From Thermovenabulum gondwanense (GTDB taxonomy: Bacteria > Bacillota > Thermosediminibacteria > Thermosediminibacterales > Thermosediminibacteraceae), in contig NZ_LOHZ01000019.1 of the NCBI RefSeq assembly GCF_001601575.1, positions 78,666 to 142,665 of the forward strand: a stretch of 64,000 bases of DNA, in the 5' to 3' direction. Shown piece by piece: positions 1-9,700 of the stretch. Positions within the stretch are counted from its first letter, which is position 1; each line of letters begins with the position of its first letter. The notes under the pieces are model-generated. The model did no database searches. It was not told where the DNA came from and worked only from the letters and a program-made list of their open reading frames with translations. Position numbers and translations under genes: made by a program.

Positions 1-1
1 C

Positions 2-415
2 GCCACCACTATAAAGCGCGGATTTTTTTCCGGATTAGAAGTTACATGGCAGCTTGCCAGGATAGTTGTCCCGATTTACTTTATTGTCACTTTTTTAAAG
101 TATACCCCATTGATGAATTTTATTACCAGTATTTTTTCACCATTAATGGGTATTTTTGGACTTCCCGGTAAAGCCGCAATTGCACTGGTTCTGGGAAACC
201 TGGTAAATTTATACGCCGCTATCGGCGCAATGGTATCCCTTTCCTTAACACCAAAGGAGATAACCATTCTGGGAATAATGCTGTCCTTCTGCCATAGCCT
301 GCCGGTGGAAACCGCCCTGGCAAGGAAAATAGGGCTTTCACCTCTAAACGTAATCCTTGTCCGGGCAAGTCTTGCCATAGCTTCGGGAATATTGTTTAAC
401 CTTTTTTTAAAATGA
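2..415 (+). CDS. Nucleoside-recognition (Gate) domain membrane protein, 3' part
   Basis: The reading frame is open from base 2 and no start codon appears before base 110, so the gene begins outside the window and only its C-terminal part (about 137 residues) is seen. It has hydrophobic segments and a pattern typical of Gate/nucleoside-recognition proteins (SpmA/SpmB and the FeoB membrane core belong to the same superfamily). It sits 37 bases before a second Gate-domain gene (taking the likely ATG at 453), so the two probably form a two-subunit membrane protein. Substrate unknown. Confidence 0.7.
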   Translation, partial: ATTIKRGFFSGLEVTWQLARIVVPIYFIVTFLKYTPLMNFITSIFSPLMGIFGLPGKAAIALVLGNLVNLYAAIGAMVSLSLTPKEITILGIMLSFCHSLPVETALARKIGLSPLNVILVRASLAIASGILFNLFLK

Positions 416-452
416 ATATTATTTTAAAATGAATATAAAAGAAGGTGGTTTA

Positions 453-917
453 ATGTTTTTTATTTCAAAAATTTTAAAAGAAGCCTTCCTCGGTTCCCTG
501 TCTTCGGTAAAGCAGATAGCAATAATCGTCATCCCAATAATGATGTTTTTAGAAATTCTAAAGGACATAGGAATAATAGACAGGATAGCCGAACTTTTTT
601 CGCCCCTTGTAAGGGTATACGGCATGAAGAAGGAATCGGGTTTTCCTTTGGTAATAGGAGTAATAATAGGAATATCTTACGGAGCGGGAGTTATTTTCAG
701 GGCATCCAAGGAATTTTCCCTGCCGAAAAAAGATTTATACCTGGTGACCTATTTTTTGATTTGCGCCCATGCCATCTTCGAGGATACCGCCATTATCGCT
801 GCCATCGGTGCCAATGGTTTTTTAATTTTATCCGTAAGGCTCATTGCAGCAGCTTTGCTTACCTATGCCGCATCGAAATGGTTTGATAAAAAGGCTCAAA
901 ACGAGGTGAATTTATGA
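453..917 (+). CDS. Nucleoside-recognition (Gate) domain membrane protein
   Basis: A membrane protein of about 154 residues with several hydrophobic helices and a Gate-like core (IGISYGAGVIFRASKE). An upstream in-frame ATG exists at 429, but the ribosome site GAAGGTGG at 441-448 favours the ATG at 453. It is cotranscribed with the preceding partial Gate gene. Its stop overlaps the next start (ATGA at 914), so the MazG-like gene is translationally coupled to it. The family is related to spore maturation proteins SpmA/B and to FeoB membrane domains; the transported molecule cannot be deduced. Confidence 0.75.
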   Translation: MFFISKILKEAFLGSLSSVKQIAIIVIPIMMFLEILKDIGIIDRIAELFSPLVRVYGMKKESGFPLVIGVIIGISYGAGVIFRASKEFSLPKKDLYLVTYFLICAHAIFEDTAIIAAIGANGFLILSVRLIAAALLTYAASKWFDKKAQNEVNL

Positions 918-1243
918 ACGGAAATGATAAAAACCCCTATAAGGTAATAAGTTTGCCAAAACTTAACGGCTTAAAACCCACCTTAGAATCCACGGCATTA
1001 AAGTTGATGGAAGAGGCGGGAGAGCTGGCCCAGGCAATAGGAAAATTCCGGGGTCAAAGCGGCGAGAAGGTCACGATGGAAGAAAAAGAAGTTATTGACA
1101 GAATAGCCCGAGAACTTTTAGACGTGGCGCAGGTAGCCGTCTCCATGATGTTCGTTCTGGAAGAAAATTATAACATAGACACCAATGAAAAAATCCGGCA
1201 GCACATAGAAAAATTGAAAGCCAAAGGTTATATAGTAAATTAA
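914..1243 (+). CDS. MazG-like nucleotide pyrophosphohydrolase family protein
   Basis: A 109-residue all-helical protein. It carries the EExxE-type motif of the MazG/dUTPase-like family (KLMEEAGELAQAIGKF near residues 31-46) and a second acidic helix (ELLDVAQVAVSMMFVLEE near 76-93). These acidic residues normally bind Mg2+ to hydrolyse NTPs to NMP and pyrophosphate. It is a single-domain form, shorter than the two-domain MazG of E. coli, and overlaps the upstream Gate gene by four bases. A role in clearing abnormal nucleotides is inferred from the family; the actual substrate is unknown. Confidence 0.75.
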   Translation: MNGNDKNPYKVISLPKLNGLKPTLESTALKLMEEAGELAQAIGKFRGQSGEKVTMEEKEVIDRIARELLDVAQVAVSMMFVLEENYNIDTNEKIRQHIEKLKAKGYIVN

Positions 1244-1245
1244 TT

Positions 1246-2664
1246 TTACCTTTCCGATCCCATTTCGCTTACGAAAGAGGCGATATTCTGCAGGAATTCC
1301 AGGTTGGTTTTTGTTTTTTTCAGACGGTTTATCAATAGGGAGGCCGCTTCCACCGTATCGTAATTGGCCAGGGCTTTTCTTAGAATCCATATGGCCTCCA
1401 GCTCGTCTTTTGAAAATAAAAGTTCTTCCCGGCGCGTGCCGGATTTTTTTATGTCTATGGCAGGGTATATTCTTCTCTCCGCAAGCCTTCTGTCGAGGTG
1501 GACCTCCATGTTTCCTGTACCTTTGAATTCCTCGTATATTACATCGTCCATCCTGCTCCCGGTTTCTACAAGGGCTGTAGCAATAATTGTTAGGCTGCCT
1601 CCTTCTTCAATGTTTCGTGCCGCTCCGAAAAACCTCTTGGGCTTGTGGAGAGCGGCGGTATCAAGCCCCCCCGAAAGGGTCCTGCCCGTTGGAGGAACCA
1701 CCAGGTTATTAGCTCTTGCAAGCCTTGTAATACTGTCTAAAAGAATGACCACATCCTTTTTGCTTTCAACAAGCCTTTGAGCCCTTTCCAGTACCATGTC
1801 CGCAACCCTTATATGGTTCTCGGGCAGTTCGTCAAAGGTGGAGCTTATTACCTCCCCTTTCACCGACCGCTTCATGTCCGTAACCTCTTCGGGCCTTTCA
1901 TCAATAAGAAGCACGATCAGCTCTACCTCGGGATGATTCACGGAAAGGCTATTGGCAATCTTTTTCAGCATCATTGTCTTACCCGCTTTGGGAGGTGAAA
2001 CTATAAGCGCCCTTTGTCCTTTGCCTATGGGGGCTATAATATCTATTATCCTGGTGGGCATATCCGAAGGGTCGTATTCCAATTTAAAACGGGGCTGAGG
2101 AAAAATAGGTGTGAGAAGGTCGAATTCCTTTCTCGAAATGGCATGTTCGGGTGAAAGACCGTTTACGGCTCTCACCTGTAAAAGCGCCCTGTACTTTTCG
2201 CCTTCCTTGGGCAGCCTTACCTTGCCGCTTACCAAATCTCCCGTTTTCAGATGGAACTTTCTTATCTGGGAAGGAGAAATGTAGATATCCTCTTCCGAAG
2301 GTAATAAATTCTTGCCCCTCAAAAATCCGTAGCCGTCGGGCATTACTTCCAGCACGCCCTCGCCGAAATACTCGATTTCATCTTTTTTGATTACTGCTGA
2401 AGCCTCATTAAAATATACGTTATTAATTTCCTTTACATCAATTGATTTATTATCCATGGTGCCTGCACTTTCAACTTTGTTTAACCCTGCTTTTTCTTTT
2501 GGATTTTGTATTTCATTACCTTCTTTTTCTTTCTTCCCGATCTCTTCGTAAACTTTTTCTATTAACTCGGCCTTTCTGAACTTATAATAGCCCGGAATCT
2601 TCAATTCCTTTGCAATCTCCTGTAACTGACTCAGGGTTAAATCTTCTAAATTTTCTATCTGCAA
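1246..2664 (-). CDS. rho: Transcription termination factor Rho
   Basis: A 472-residue hexameric RNA helicase that terminates transcription. The order is: Rho_N domain (1-45), a charged low-complexity linker (about 45-95), cold-shock-like RNA-binding domain (about 100-175), then the RecA-type ATPase. Walker A PPKAGKT is near 224-230 and Walker [11 protein letters not shown] follows. The start is a TTG preceded by GGAGGGATATTT. The linker is longer than in E. coli Rho (419 residues), which is common in Firmicutes and Actinobacteria. It ends two bases from the convergent MazG-like gene with no obvious intrinsic terminator between. Confidence 0.97.
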   Translation of the reverse strand: MQIENLEDLTLSQLQEIAKELKIPGYYKFRKAELIEKVYEEIGKKEKEGNEIQNPKEKAGLNKVESAGTMDNKSIDVKEINNVYFNEASAVIKKDEIEYFGEGVLEVMPDGYGFLRGKNLLPSEEDIYISPSQIRKFHLKTGDLVSGKVRLPKEGEKYRALLQVRAVNGLSPEHAISRKEFDLLTPIFPQPRFKLEYDPSDMPTRIIDIIAPIGKGQRALIVSPPKAGKTMMLKKIANSLSVNHPEVELIVLLIDERPEEVTDMKRSVKGEVISSTFDELPENHIRVADMVLERAQRLVESKKDVVILLDSITRLARANNLVVPPTGRTLSGGLDTAALHKPKRFFGAARNIEEGGSLTIIATALVETGSRMDDVIYEEFKGTGNMEVHLDRRLAERRIYPAIDIKKSGTRREELLFSKDELEAIWILRKALANYDTVEAASLLINRLKKTKTNLEFLQNIASFVSEMGSER

Positions 2665-2747
2665 AAATATCCCTCCATCAAAAAAGGTATTCCTTGTATG
2701 TATATTTATAGTATAAGGCTTTTATTTGAATACTTCAAATGTCATTT

Positions 2748-2790
2748 AAAAAACCGCTCGATCCTTTTTTAGAATTCCAAGCGGTTTTTA
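2748..2790 (-). terminator. Intrinsic terminator after the sensor kinase
   Basis: An inverted repeat AAAACCGCT / AGCGGTTTT spaced by about 21 bases. It has T-rich tails on both strands, lies just past the end of the minus-strand kinase gene and before rho. Confidence 0.6.
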
Positions 2791-2800
2791 TTTATCCTTT

Positions 2801-3604
2801 TTAAGATTCATTGACAAAGGGTAATTCAATATAAAATACCGTACCCTTTCCTTTTTCCGAATTAAAGTAAATAACACCCCCGTGGTTTTCCACTATCTTT
2901 TTGCAAAGGTAAAGCCCAAGACCCGTTCCCTTTTCTTTGGTAGTAAAAAAAGGAGTAAAAAGCTGGCTTTTGATGTATTCGTCCATACCTTCCCCGTTAT
3001 CCTCAAATTCCACCAGAACGCGGTTTTCAAGAGGAGTAGACCTTACAGCTATAAATCCCTTTTCTTTAACAGCATCCATCGCGTTTAATAATAAATTCGC
3101 AAAAAGGATATTTAAAAGATTTCTATCACCCATTACATTTACATCATCGCTCAGGCACAGGGTGTAATCTATATTTCTCTTTTTCATTTCAGCTTCGTAA
3201 AAATCAAAGATCTGTTCTAATACCTCTTTAAGGTTGATTTTTTGTATATTACAATTTATGGATTTATAGATTAATAGAATATCCTTTGCCAGCCCCTCAA
3301 TCCGTTCCAGCTCCTGCAGGGAGTTATAAATGAATTTTCTCCTGCCATCCGTTTCATCCAGGCTGAGTTCTAAAAGCTTTAAATATCCCTTTATAGCGGT
3401 TATGGGGTTTTTGACTTCATGCATAAGGGTGGAAAAAAAATTATTTTTTGAAACGTCATCTTCCTCTTCTATATGTATCAGAAAGTTTTTCCCTATTTCA
3501 TCTATTTTTAAGCAGTAAGGCGTGACATTGAAAATATACGTACTGTAATCCGTTTCGTTAATCTTATTTTTTATGATTATTTTGTGAGGCCTGTCCAAAT
3601 TCAT
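2801..3604 (-). CDS. Cytoplasmic sensor histidine kinase
   Basis: A 267-residue kinase without membrane segments. A short N-terminal PAS-like region (1-50) is followed by the H box MHEVKNPITAIKGYLKLL (phosphorylated His near residue 63). Then come the N box (NLLLNAMDAVKEKG), G1 (EDNGEGMDE), F box (TPFFTTKEKG) and G2 (GTGLGLYLC), all intact. It lies 24 bases after a single-domain response regulator, so the two form a two-component pair. The lack of a sensor or transmembrane domain suggests a cytoplasmic signal or a phosphorelay input; the kinase resembles sporulation/KinB-type HisKA kinases. Signal unknown. Confidence 0.85.
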   Translation of the reverse strand: MNLDRPHKIIIKNKINETDYSTYIFNVTPYCLKIDEIGKNFLIHIEEEDDVSKNNFFSTLMHEVKNPITAIKGYLKLLELSLDETDGRRKFIYNSLQELERIEGLAKDILLIYKSINCNIQKINLKEVLEQIFDFYEAEMKKRNIDYTLCLSDDVNVMGDRNLLNILFANLLLNAMDAVKEKGFIAVRSTPLENRVLVEFEDNGEGMDEYIKSQLFTPFFTTKEKGTGLGLYLCKKIVENHGGVIYFNSEKGKGTVFYIELPFVNES

Positions 3605-3628
3605 TCCACTTTCTTCCTTCCTGTCTTT

Positions 3629-4009
3629 TTAAGATGCACACCTCATTGCCCCGTCCAAATAATGCTTTAAAATTACAAGATCAATAGGCTTTTCAATAAA
3701 CCTTAAACTTCCCTTCAGATACTGGCTTTTTTCCTTAATCTTTGCACCAATTTCCTCCATTCCCGAAATTAAAAAAACGGGGATTATCGGGTTTATCCTC
3801 CACAGCTCCTCCGCAAGCCTCAGGCCGTCCATTTCCGGCAGGTTAAAATCCACTATGGAAAGGTCTACACTTTTTTGTTCTACCAGGGAAAGGGCTTCCT
3901 TTGGGGTTTTGGCTTCAAAGGGTGAATAACCGAAAAAATCCAGGGCATCCACCAAAAGGGACCTTACGTACTTCTGGTCCTCCACCACCAAAACATTCCC
4001 CTTTTTCAT
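3629..4009 (-). CDS. Single-domain response regulator (REC only)
   Basis: A 126-residue receiver domain with no output domain. It has the acidic pair VVED near the start, the phospho-acceptor Asp in SIVDFNLPEMDG (near 52), and the conserved Lys in FIEKPID. The start is taken at the ATG at 4009, because AAAGGTGG lies 7 bases upstream; an earlier in-frame GTG exists at 4021. It is the first gene of a pair with the kinase. A REC-only regulator acts through protein contact, as Spo0F or CheY do; the target is not in view. Confidence 0.85.
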   Translation of the reverse strand: MKKGNVLVVEDQKYVRSLLVDALDFFGYSPFEAKTPKEALSLVEQKSVDLSIVDFNLPEMDGLRLAEELWRINPIIPVFLISGMEEIGAKIKEKSQYLKGSLRFIEKPIDLVILKHYLDGAMRCAS

Positions 4010-4102
4010 AATACCCCCCACCTTTTAAATATTCTAAAATTTTGAAATAGTTATCTTAGATATATATTCTTTGTTTTTTTTTAAAATCCTCCTTTATCTG
4101 GT

Positions 4103-4129
4103 AAAAAAAGCGGGATTTTTTCCCGCTTT
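4103..4129 (-). terminator. Intrinsic terminator of the RND efflux operon
   Basis: Stem GCGGGA / TCCCGC with a five-base loop, followed on the minus strand by a run of seven T. The stem overlaps the last base pairs of the TolC-like stop region. Confidence 0.85.
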
Positions 4130-5321
4130 AATTACCGCCCGAAGTTGTTAAAGGAATATATATTACGTTTTCTAAGTTGAGTTTTGCGATTGTATACTGA
4201 AAAATTCCGTAGGCTTCCTGAAGCTGGGCCTGCTTTAAAGCTTCTTCCGCCTGGGTAAGGTCAACGCTTCTTATTAGCCCCTCTTTATAGTTCAAGAGAG
4301 AAAGCCGGTAGCCTTCCTTTGCCAGTTCCACGGCTTTTTCATAGGTTTTTAAGTTATCCCGGGCGGCGAGAAATTCAAGATAAACCTTCCTTACTTCCTT
4401 TTCCGCATTGCTTTTTGCATCCTCGTATTTTATCCGGGCTTCTTTATAATTTAGTTCCTTCTCCTTGTACTTAAAAGTGTTTTCGGGATACACCTTTTTA
4501 ATCATATCAAAGTCGTAGCCCGCAATCTCCATGTTTTTCTTGGCCTGCACCACATCCATCCGGTTTTCCATCGCCTTAGATACGAGCGGCTCTATACTTT
4601 CTACTTCTTCCTTTTCCGGCTTTATAAGTTCATCTTTTAATACTACCCTTTTATCGTAGGAAACATTTATTAACTTTTTTAAATCCAAAAAGGCCCTGTC
4701 TTCCTCCACTTCTGCATTTCTCAATTCCGACTGCGCCTGGGCTAATTTTAAATCCGCATCCATTAAATCCTTTTTTGCAATCACGCCCAGCTTAAAATTC
4801 TCCCCGGCAATTCTAAATATCTCCTCTGCCCTGTTCAAACTGCTTTTTTTAATTTCATAATTTTTTTGTGCCAGCAGGGCTTTGTAGTATGATGCGATTA
4901 ATCCGTACCTTACCATTTTCTCGGTGTAATTCAGGGAAAGTTGAGCCATCGTAAGCTGGAAATCCGCCTGCCTTTTTTGAAGTTCCACCTGATACTGGTA
5001 ATCAAAATCGGAGGTCGTCACCGGCAGGGAACCGAGGCTTTGAGAAAGCAGCGGATTACTTTTAAGTTCTTCTTCCCTCTTTTTAGCCTCTTTATCGTTG
5101 AATTCCACCACATCCTTGAAAAGCTGTGCCTTATCAATGGAAATCCGGGCAAGCTCTATTTGACGGCTGTTTTCCAGGGCCAGCTTTAAAGCATCCTCAA
5201 GGGTAATTTCCAGAGGTGGCTCCTCCTCCTGACTTTTTATGGATGGGGATAAGATAAAAGCCGATAAAAAGATTACTAAAATCGTAGCCGCAATTTTCCT
5301 TTTAAAGCCCTTTTTATTCAT
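4128..5321 (-). CDS. TolC-family outer membrane efflux-type protein
   Basis: About 397 residues with a hydrophobic signal segment (AATILVIFLSAFILSPS) followed by long amphipathic coiled-coil helices in two repeats, as in the OEP (TolC) family. The start is taken at the ATG at 5321; a GTG at 5330 is possible. It is the last gene of an operon with an RND pump and adaptor, so it should be the exit duct. TolC proteins normally sit in an outer membrane. In a seemingly single-membrane Firmicute the role may be a cell-wall conduit, or the organism may have a diderm envelope. Confidence 0.8.
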   Translation of the reverse strand: MNKKGFKRKIAATILVIFLSAFILSPSIKSQEEEPPLEITLEDALKLALENSRQIELARISIDKAQLFKDVVEFNDKEAKKREEELKSNPLLSQSLGSLPVTTSDFDYQYQVELQKRQADFQLTMAQLSLNYTEKMVRYGLIASYYKALLAQKNYEIKKSSLNRAEEIFRIAGENFKLGVIAKKDLMDADLKLAQAQSELRNAEVEEDRAFLDLKKLINVSYDKRVVLKDELIKPEKEEVESIEPLVSKAMENRMDVVQAKKNMEIAGYDFDMIKKVYPENTFKYKEKELNYKEARIKYEDAKSNAEKEVRKVYLEFLAARDNLKTYEKAVELAKEGYRLSLLNYKEGLIRSVDLTQAEEALKQAQLQEAYGIFQYTIAKLNLENVIYIPLTTSGGN

Positions 5322-5345
5322 GCCTTTCACCCGCTTTCGTTAGAC

Positions 5346-8300
5346 TTAATCGGTTTTTCTGAAAAACCTAATCCTCTGGCCTATGTCTTCAAAAATGGTG
5401 TACACAACAGGTATTACTACAAGAGTAAGCATTGTAGACACCGTAAGCCCACCTATTACAACGGTAGCCATAGGCGCCCGAAGCTCTCCCGCTTCCCCAA
5501 GTCCCAGAGCTAACGGGAAAAGCCCGAGGATCGTGGTAAGAGTTGTCATTAAAATCGGCCTTAATCTCATCGGACCCGCTTCCAATATAGCTTCAGTCCT
5601 GGAATATCCCCTTGCTCTCAGCTGATTGATAAAATCAATAAGAACAATGGCATTATTTACGACAATTCCTCCGAGCATTATCACACCGATAAAGGCCGGG
5701 ACGTTGAGATTCCTCCCCGTTAAAACCAGCGATAGTACCACACCGATGACCGCCAAGGGCACGGAAAACATTATTATAAAGGGCTGGAACAAAGATTCAA
5801 ACTGCGCTGCCATTACCATATACACCAGGAGAACGGCCAGAATCAGGGCAAAACTTAGATCCGCAAAAGCTTCTACTAACTGCTCCTGCTCGCCCCCCAT
5901 TTTTATCTCGTATCCCGGCGGAAGGGGAATGGTTTTTAACTTTTCTTCTATTTCGCGGTTTACCACACCAACAGGTCTTCCGGAAATCGCCCCGGATACC
6001 GTAACAGCCCTTACCTGATCCTCACGATTAATCGCCACTGGGCCGTTTTCTTTTTTAATTTCTGCTATCTGAGACAATGTCACCAGGCCACCGGAGGGAG
6101 TCGGTATGATAAGGTTTTCTAATTTATCTATGCTCGATACCACATCCTCATCAGCTTTTACAACAACGTTTATCTCTTCCCCTTGATATTTATATTTAGT
6201 AGCGGTGAAGCCCGATAAATTGCTTTCAATTATTTTTGCAATCTGGGCTGAATTTAAGCCGTAAAAGGCAACCTTCAATTTATCCACTTTAATCTGGATT
6301 TCCGGCCTTCCTTTATCCAGGCTGCTTTCCACTTCCCGGGTGCCTTCCACAGACCTTACCGCAGTTACCACCCTATCCGAAATTTCCTTCAATTTATTAA
6401 GGTCGTCCCCCTTGATAACTATGGAAATGGGCTTTAACAAATTGCCTCCCGAAAAATCAAAGGTGCTAACAGATCTTACCGTTATTTTTGCCCCCGGAAT
6501 GGTCCTGCAAATACTCCTGATTTCATCGGCTACCTGAGCGCTTTTTCTCTTTCTCTCAGAAAGAGGAACAAGCTTTATGCTCACCTGGGCTTCATTTTTA
6601 CTGGTGGTAGAAAAGCCCATTCCCGATCCGCTTCCTGAAACTCCCACATTCGTTAAAATTCCTTCTATTTCCTTTATATTTTTTATTCTATCAACCACTA
6701 AATTTACCGTTTCCTCCACTTTTTCCAGTCTGGTACCGTAGGGCATTTCGATGCTGACATTGATCATCCCCGCGTCCGACTGGGGCAAAAATTCGGTGCC
6801 AACAAGCGGTATTAACGCAAGGCTTACTATAAAAAGCACGGTAGCTGTAGCTACTACTTTCTTCCTATTATTCAAAGCCCATGCCAGTAATTTTCTGTAT
6901 CTTTTCTCTACTTTTTCATAAAATACGGAAAATCTTTCTATTATGGTAATCTTCTTTCCTTTATCGGCAATCATCAACCGGGATGACAAAAGAGGCACCA
7001 AAGTAATGGCTACCGCCAGGGATGCCAGAAGGGAAAAGGTCACCGTAAGTGCAAGTTCTTTAAAAAGCTGAGCTGTAATACCCTGTATAAAAACAATCGG
7101 CAAAAATACGGCAATAGTGGTCAATGTAGAAGCCACAATGGCATTGGTGACCTCATTTGTACCGTTGATGGCAGAAGCGATACTATCTTCCCCGCGCTCT
7201 CTGTGCCTGAAAATATTCTCCAGAACCACTATGGAGTTATCCACCAGCATTCCTACCCCGAGAGCTAAGCCTCCCAGGGACATCATGTTTAATGTAAGAT
7301 GGTTGAAATAAACGAGTATAAAGGTAGAAATTATGGAAATAGGAATAGAAAGACCTATTATCAAAGTTGTACGGAGATTCCCCAAGAATAAATATATTAT
7401 TAGCACCGCAAGCAAAGCCCCGCTGTAGGCATTTCCCACCACTCTATTTATAGCTTTCTTTATAAATTCCGCCTGATCAAAAATGGGGACAAAATACAAA
7501 TTTTCGCCGGCGCTTTTCTTTATATTATCCAGCTCTTTTTGTACCTTATCCGCAACCTTGACGGTGTTGTAGTCGCTCTGTTTTTGAATAACTAAAGTAA
7601 TGCTGGGTTTTCCATTGTACTTGGAAATAGTGGCAATATCCTTGTGAGTATCTTCTACCCGGGCAATATCTTTAAGGGGTATGGTTATCCCCGATGGCAA
7701 TGTAATAGGTAAATTTTCAATTTGCGACACACTCTTGAATTCCGAAAGGACTCTCACAAGGTAGTCCCTGTCTCCGTAGGCGATGGACCCTCCCGATAAG
7801 TTCAGGTTCTCCATCTGCAGTGCTCTTGCAATATTATCCATGGTAATTCCGTAAAAAATGAGCTTTGAAGGATCAACCTTTATATGGATTTCCCTCTCGG
7901 TGCCCCCCACAATGTCTACCGAGGCCACCCCCTCAGCCCTGAGGAGTTTTGGTTTTATTTCATCTTCAGCATATTTTTTTAGCTGGGAAATATCATCCAT
8001 CCCGTATACCGCCACTTCCATTACCGGAAGCATGGAAGGGTCAAATTTAAAAATTTGAGGGCTTTTAACCCCCGATGGAAGATAAGCTTTTACCATATCG
8101 ATTTTTTCCCTTAAGTCGAGGGTGGCAAAGTCCATGTTGGTGCCCCAGTTAAATTGCACTATTACGGTGGAATAACCCTCATTGGAAATCGAACTAATAC
8201 TTTTTACGTTTTTTACTGTAGCAATTATTTGTTCCAAAGGTTTGGTCACCATATTTTCTACTTCTTGAGGTCCGGCATCGCTGTACTCGGTTACCACAAC

Positions 8301-8435
8301 CGCGATGGGGAAAGAAAAATTGGGCAGAAGGTCAATTCCCAGTCTTGTTAGAGATACAAAACCCAGCACCAGTATAACGAGAATTATCATGAGCATGGTT
8401 ACCGGGCGCTTTATGGAAAAGGATGCAAAGCTCAT
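5346..8435 (-). CDS. RND-family efflux pump permease (AcrB/SwrC-like)
   Basis: A 1029-residue proton-driven exporter with the standard layout: TM1, large extracytoplasmic porter loop, TM2-6, TM7, second loop, TM8-12. The TM4 motif reads GMLVDNSIVVLEN, so the second Asp of the usual DD pair is Asn, as in SwrC/YerP-type and other Gram-positive RND proteins. The FMMSLGGLALGVG-like half and the C-terminal GGIVVNNAIVLIDF repeat are clear. Its start overlaps the stop of the adaptor gene by one base (TAATG). Substrate cannot be read from sequence; lipophilic drugs or surfactant-like compounds are likely for this family. Confidence 0.9.
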   Translation of the reverse strand: MSFASFSIKRPVTMLMIILVILVLGFVSLTRLGIDLLPNFSFPIAVVVTEYSDAGPQEVENMVTKPLEQIIATVKNVKSISSISNEGYSTVIVQFNWGTNMDFATLDLREKIDMVKAYLPSGVKSPQIFKFDPSMLPVMEVAVYGMDDISQLKKYAEDEIKPKLLRAEGVASVDIVGGTEREIHIKVDPSKLIFYGITMDNIARALQMENLNLSGGSIAYGDRDYLVRVLSEFKSVSQIENLPITLPSGITIPLKDIARVEDTHKDIATISKYNGKPSITLVIQKQSDYNTVKVADKVQKELDNIKKSAGENLYFVPIFDQAEFIKKAINRVVGNAYSGALLAVLIIYLFLGNLRTTLIIGLSIPISIISTFILVYFNHLTLNMMSLGGLALGVGMLVDNSIVVLENIFRHRERGEDSIASAINGTNEVTNAIVASTLTTIAVFLPIVFIQGITAQLFKELALTVTFSLLASLAVAITLVPLLSSRLMIADKGKKITIIERFSVFYEKVEKRYRKLLAWALNNRKKVVATATVLFIVSLALIPLVGTEFLPQSDAGMINVSIEMPYGTRLEKVEETVNLVVDRIKNIKEIEGILTNVGVSGSGSGMGFSTTSKNEAQVSIKLVPLSERKRKSAQVADEIRSICRTIPGAKITVRSVSTFDFSGGNLLKPISIVIKGDDLNKLKEISDRVVTAVRSVEGTREVESSLDKGRPEIQIKVDKLKVAFYGLNSAQIAKIIESNLSGFTATKYKYQGEEINVVVKADEDVVSSIDKLENLIIPTPSGGLVTLSQIAEIKKENGPVAINREDQVRAVTVSGAISGRPVGVVNREIEEKLKTIPLPPGYEIKMGGEQEQLVEAFADLSFALILAVLLVYMVMAAQFESLFQPFIIMFSVPLAVIGVVLSLVLTGRNLNVPAFIGVIMLGGIVVNNAIVLIDFINQLRARGYSRTEAILEAGPMRLRPILMTTLTTILGLFPLALGLGEAGELRAPMATVVIGGLTVSTMLTLVVIPVVYTIFEDIGQRIRFFRKTD

Positions 8436-9697
8436 TATTTTTCACTCCCGCTTATTATTTCTACTTTATCTTTGTCCTCCAGGTAATCCTGACCTTCCAC
8501 TACCACCTTTTCTCCCTCTTTAACCCCTTCCAGCAACTGAACGTAACCCGAAAGGGTATCCCCTACCTTGACCTTCCGCAAGTACGCGGTATTATCCGAT
8601 ACCACAAACACCGCTTTATCCTGACCAAAAGATACCACAGCATTTTCCGGTACAAAAAGACCTTCCAGTTCCTTTACCTTTATTCCCACCTTGGCCAGCA
8701 TACCCGGTTTTAAAAGCCCTTTATCATTATTGACTATCACTTTCACGGGATACGTTTGAGTTTTCGGATCCTTGTAGACCCCCACATCGGCTATTTCTCC
8801 TTCCCCGGAATAACCCGCAGCATCCACCTTTATCACGGCCTTATCCTTCGGTTTTACAGCATTTACCTTATTTTCGGGCAAATATACCTTCACTTCCAGG
8901 GCTTTAATATTACCCAGCGCCGCTACTACCGTCCCCGCTCCCACAAATTGCCCTTCTTTCACGTTAATCGAACCCACCGTTCCGTCCGCCGGTGCGGTGA
9001 TTACCGTGTTTTCCAGAGCGCTCATGGCGGTGTCCAAAGCAGCCTTTGCTTGATCAAGCTGGGCTTTCGCCCCTTCTATCATATCGGGTATGGCCTTCTC
9101 CTTTGTTAAAGACAGTTGTGTTTTTGCAGATTCCAATTGCTCCTTAGCAATTTTATATTGCAATTCCACATTTTCGAATTGCTGTTTGGATATTGCTCCC
9201 TGCTCATACAGATTTTTCATCTTCTCGTAATTATTCAGCACATTATTGTAATTTAACTCCGCCTGAGTAACCGCGGATTCCAATCTTTCCACTTCCTGGA
9301 CGGACTGGCTGTTTTTTATTCTGGAATAGTTGGATAAAGCAAGGTCGTAGGCTGCTTTAGCCTGATTAACCTGATTCATTACATCTTTTGTTTCCAATCT
9401 TATCAGGGCATCGCCTTTTTTTACTTCCTGTCCTTCTTTCACCAGGACCTTTTCCACCTTGCCCGACATTTTAGAAACTAATGCTATTTGGCCCTCAGCT
9501 TCCAAAAGTGCGGGAAATTCTTGAAACTCCGATACGGTTAGGGCTTTTAAATCCAGAACTTTGACCGGTACCTTTTCTTCCTGAGACTGAGGCGTGTTTT
9601 TTTTCATACCGCAGCCCGCTGCTATAAACAACAGGAGAAAAACCACCGTAAAGATAGTCATCAGTTTTTTCAAGTTACTCTTTCCTGTGTTGCACAT
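8435..9697 (-). CDS. RND efflux periplasmic adaptor lipoprotein
   Basis: A 420-residue membrane fusion protein. It has a lipoprotein signal with lipobox IAAGC (Cys near residue 29), a biotinyl-lipoyl half motif, a long alpha-hairpin (about 100-210), a second lipoyl half (ITAPADGTVGSINVKEGQFV) and beta-barrel domains. It should bridge the RND pump and the TolC-like channel. The start ATG follows AGGAGGGG that overlaps the stop of the DedA-PAP2 gene, giving a tightly packed four-gene operon. Confidence 0.9.
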   Translation of the reverse strand: MCNTGKSNLKKLMTIFTVVFLLLFIAAGCGMKKNTPQSQEEKVPVKVLDLKALTVSEFQEFPALLEAEGQIALVSKMSGKVEKVLVKEGQEVKKGDALIRLETKDVMNQVNQAKAAYDLALSNYSRIKNSQSVQEVERLESAVTQAELNYNNVLNNYEKMKNLYEQGAISKQQFENVELQYKIAKEQLESAKTQLSLTKEKAIPDMIEGAKAQLDQAKAALDTAMSALENTVITAPADGTVGSINVKEGQFVGAGTVVAALGNIKALEVKVYLPENKVNAVKPKDKAVIKVDAAGYSGEGEIADVGVYKDPKTQTYPVKVIVNNDKGLLKPGMLAKVGIKVKELEGLFVPENAVVSFGQDKAVFVVSDNTAYLRKVKVGDTLSGYVQLLEGVKEGEKVVVEGQDYLEDKDKVEIISGSEK

Positions 9698-9700
9698 CCT

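Noticed and set aside
5383..8523. Several plus-strand open frames inside the RND pump and adaptor genes
   Set aside because: They lack ribosome sites and recognisable domains and lie opposite strongly conserved genes; they are shadow frames.
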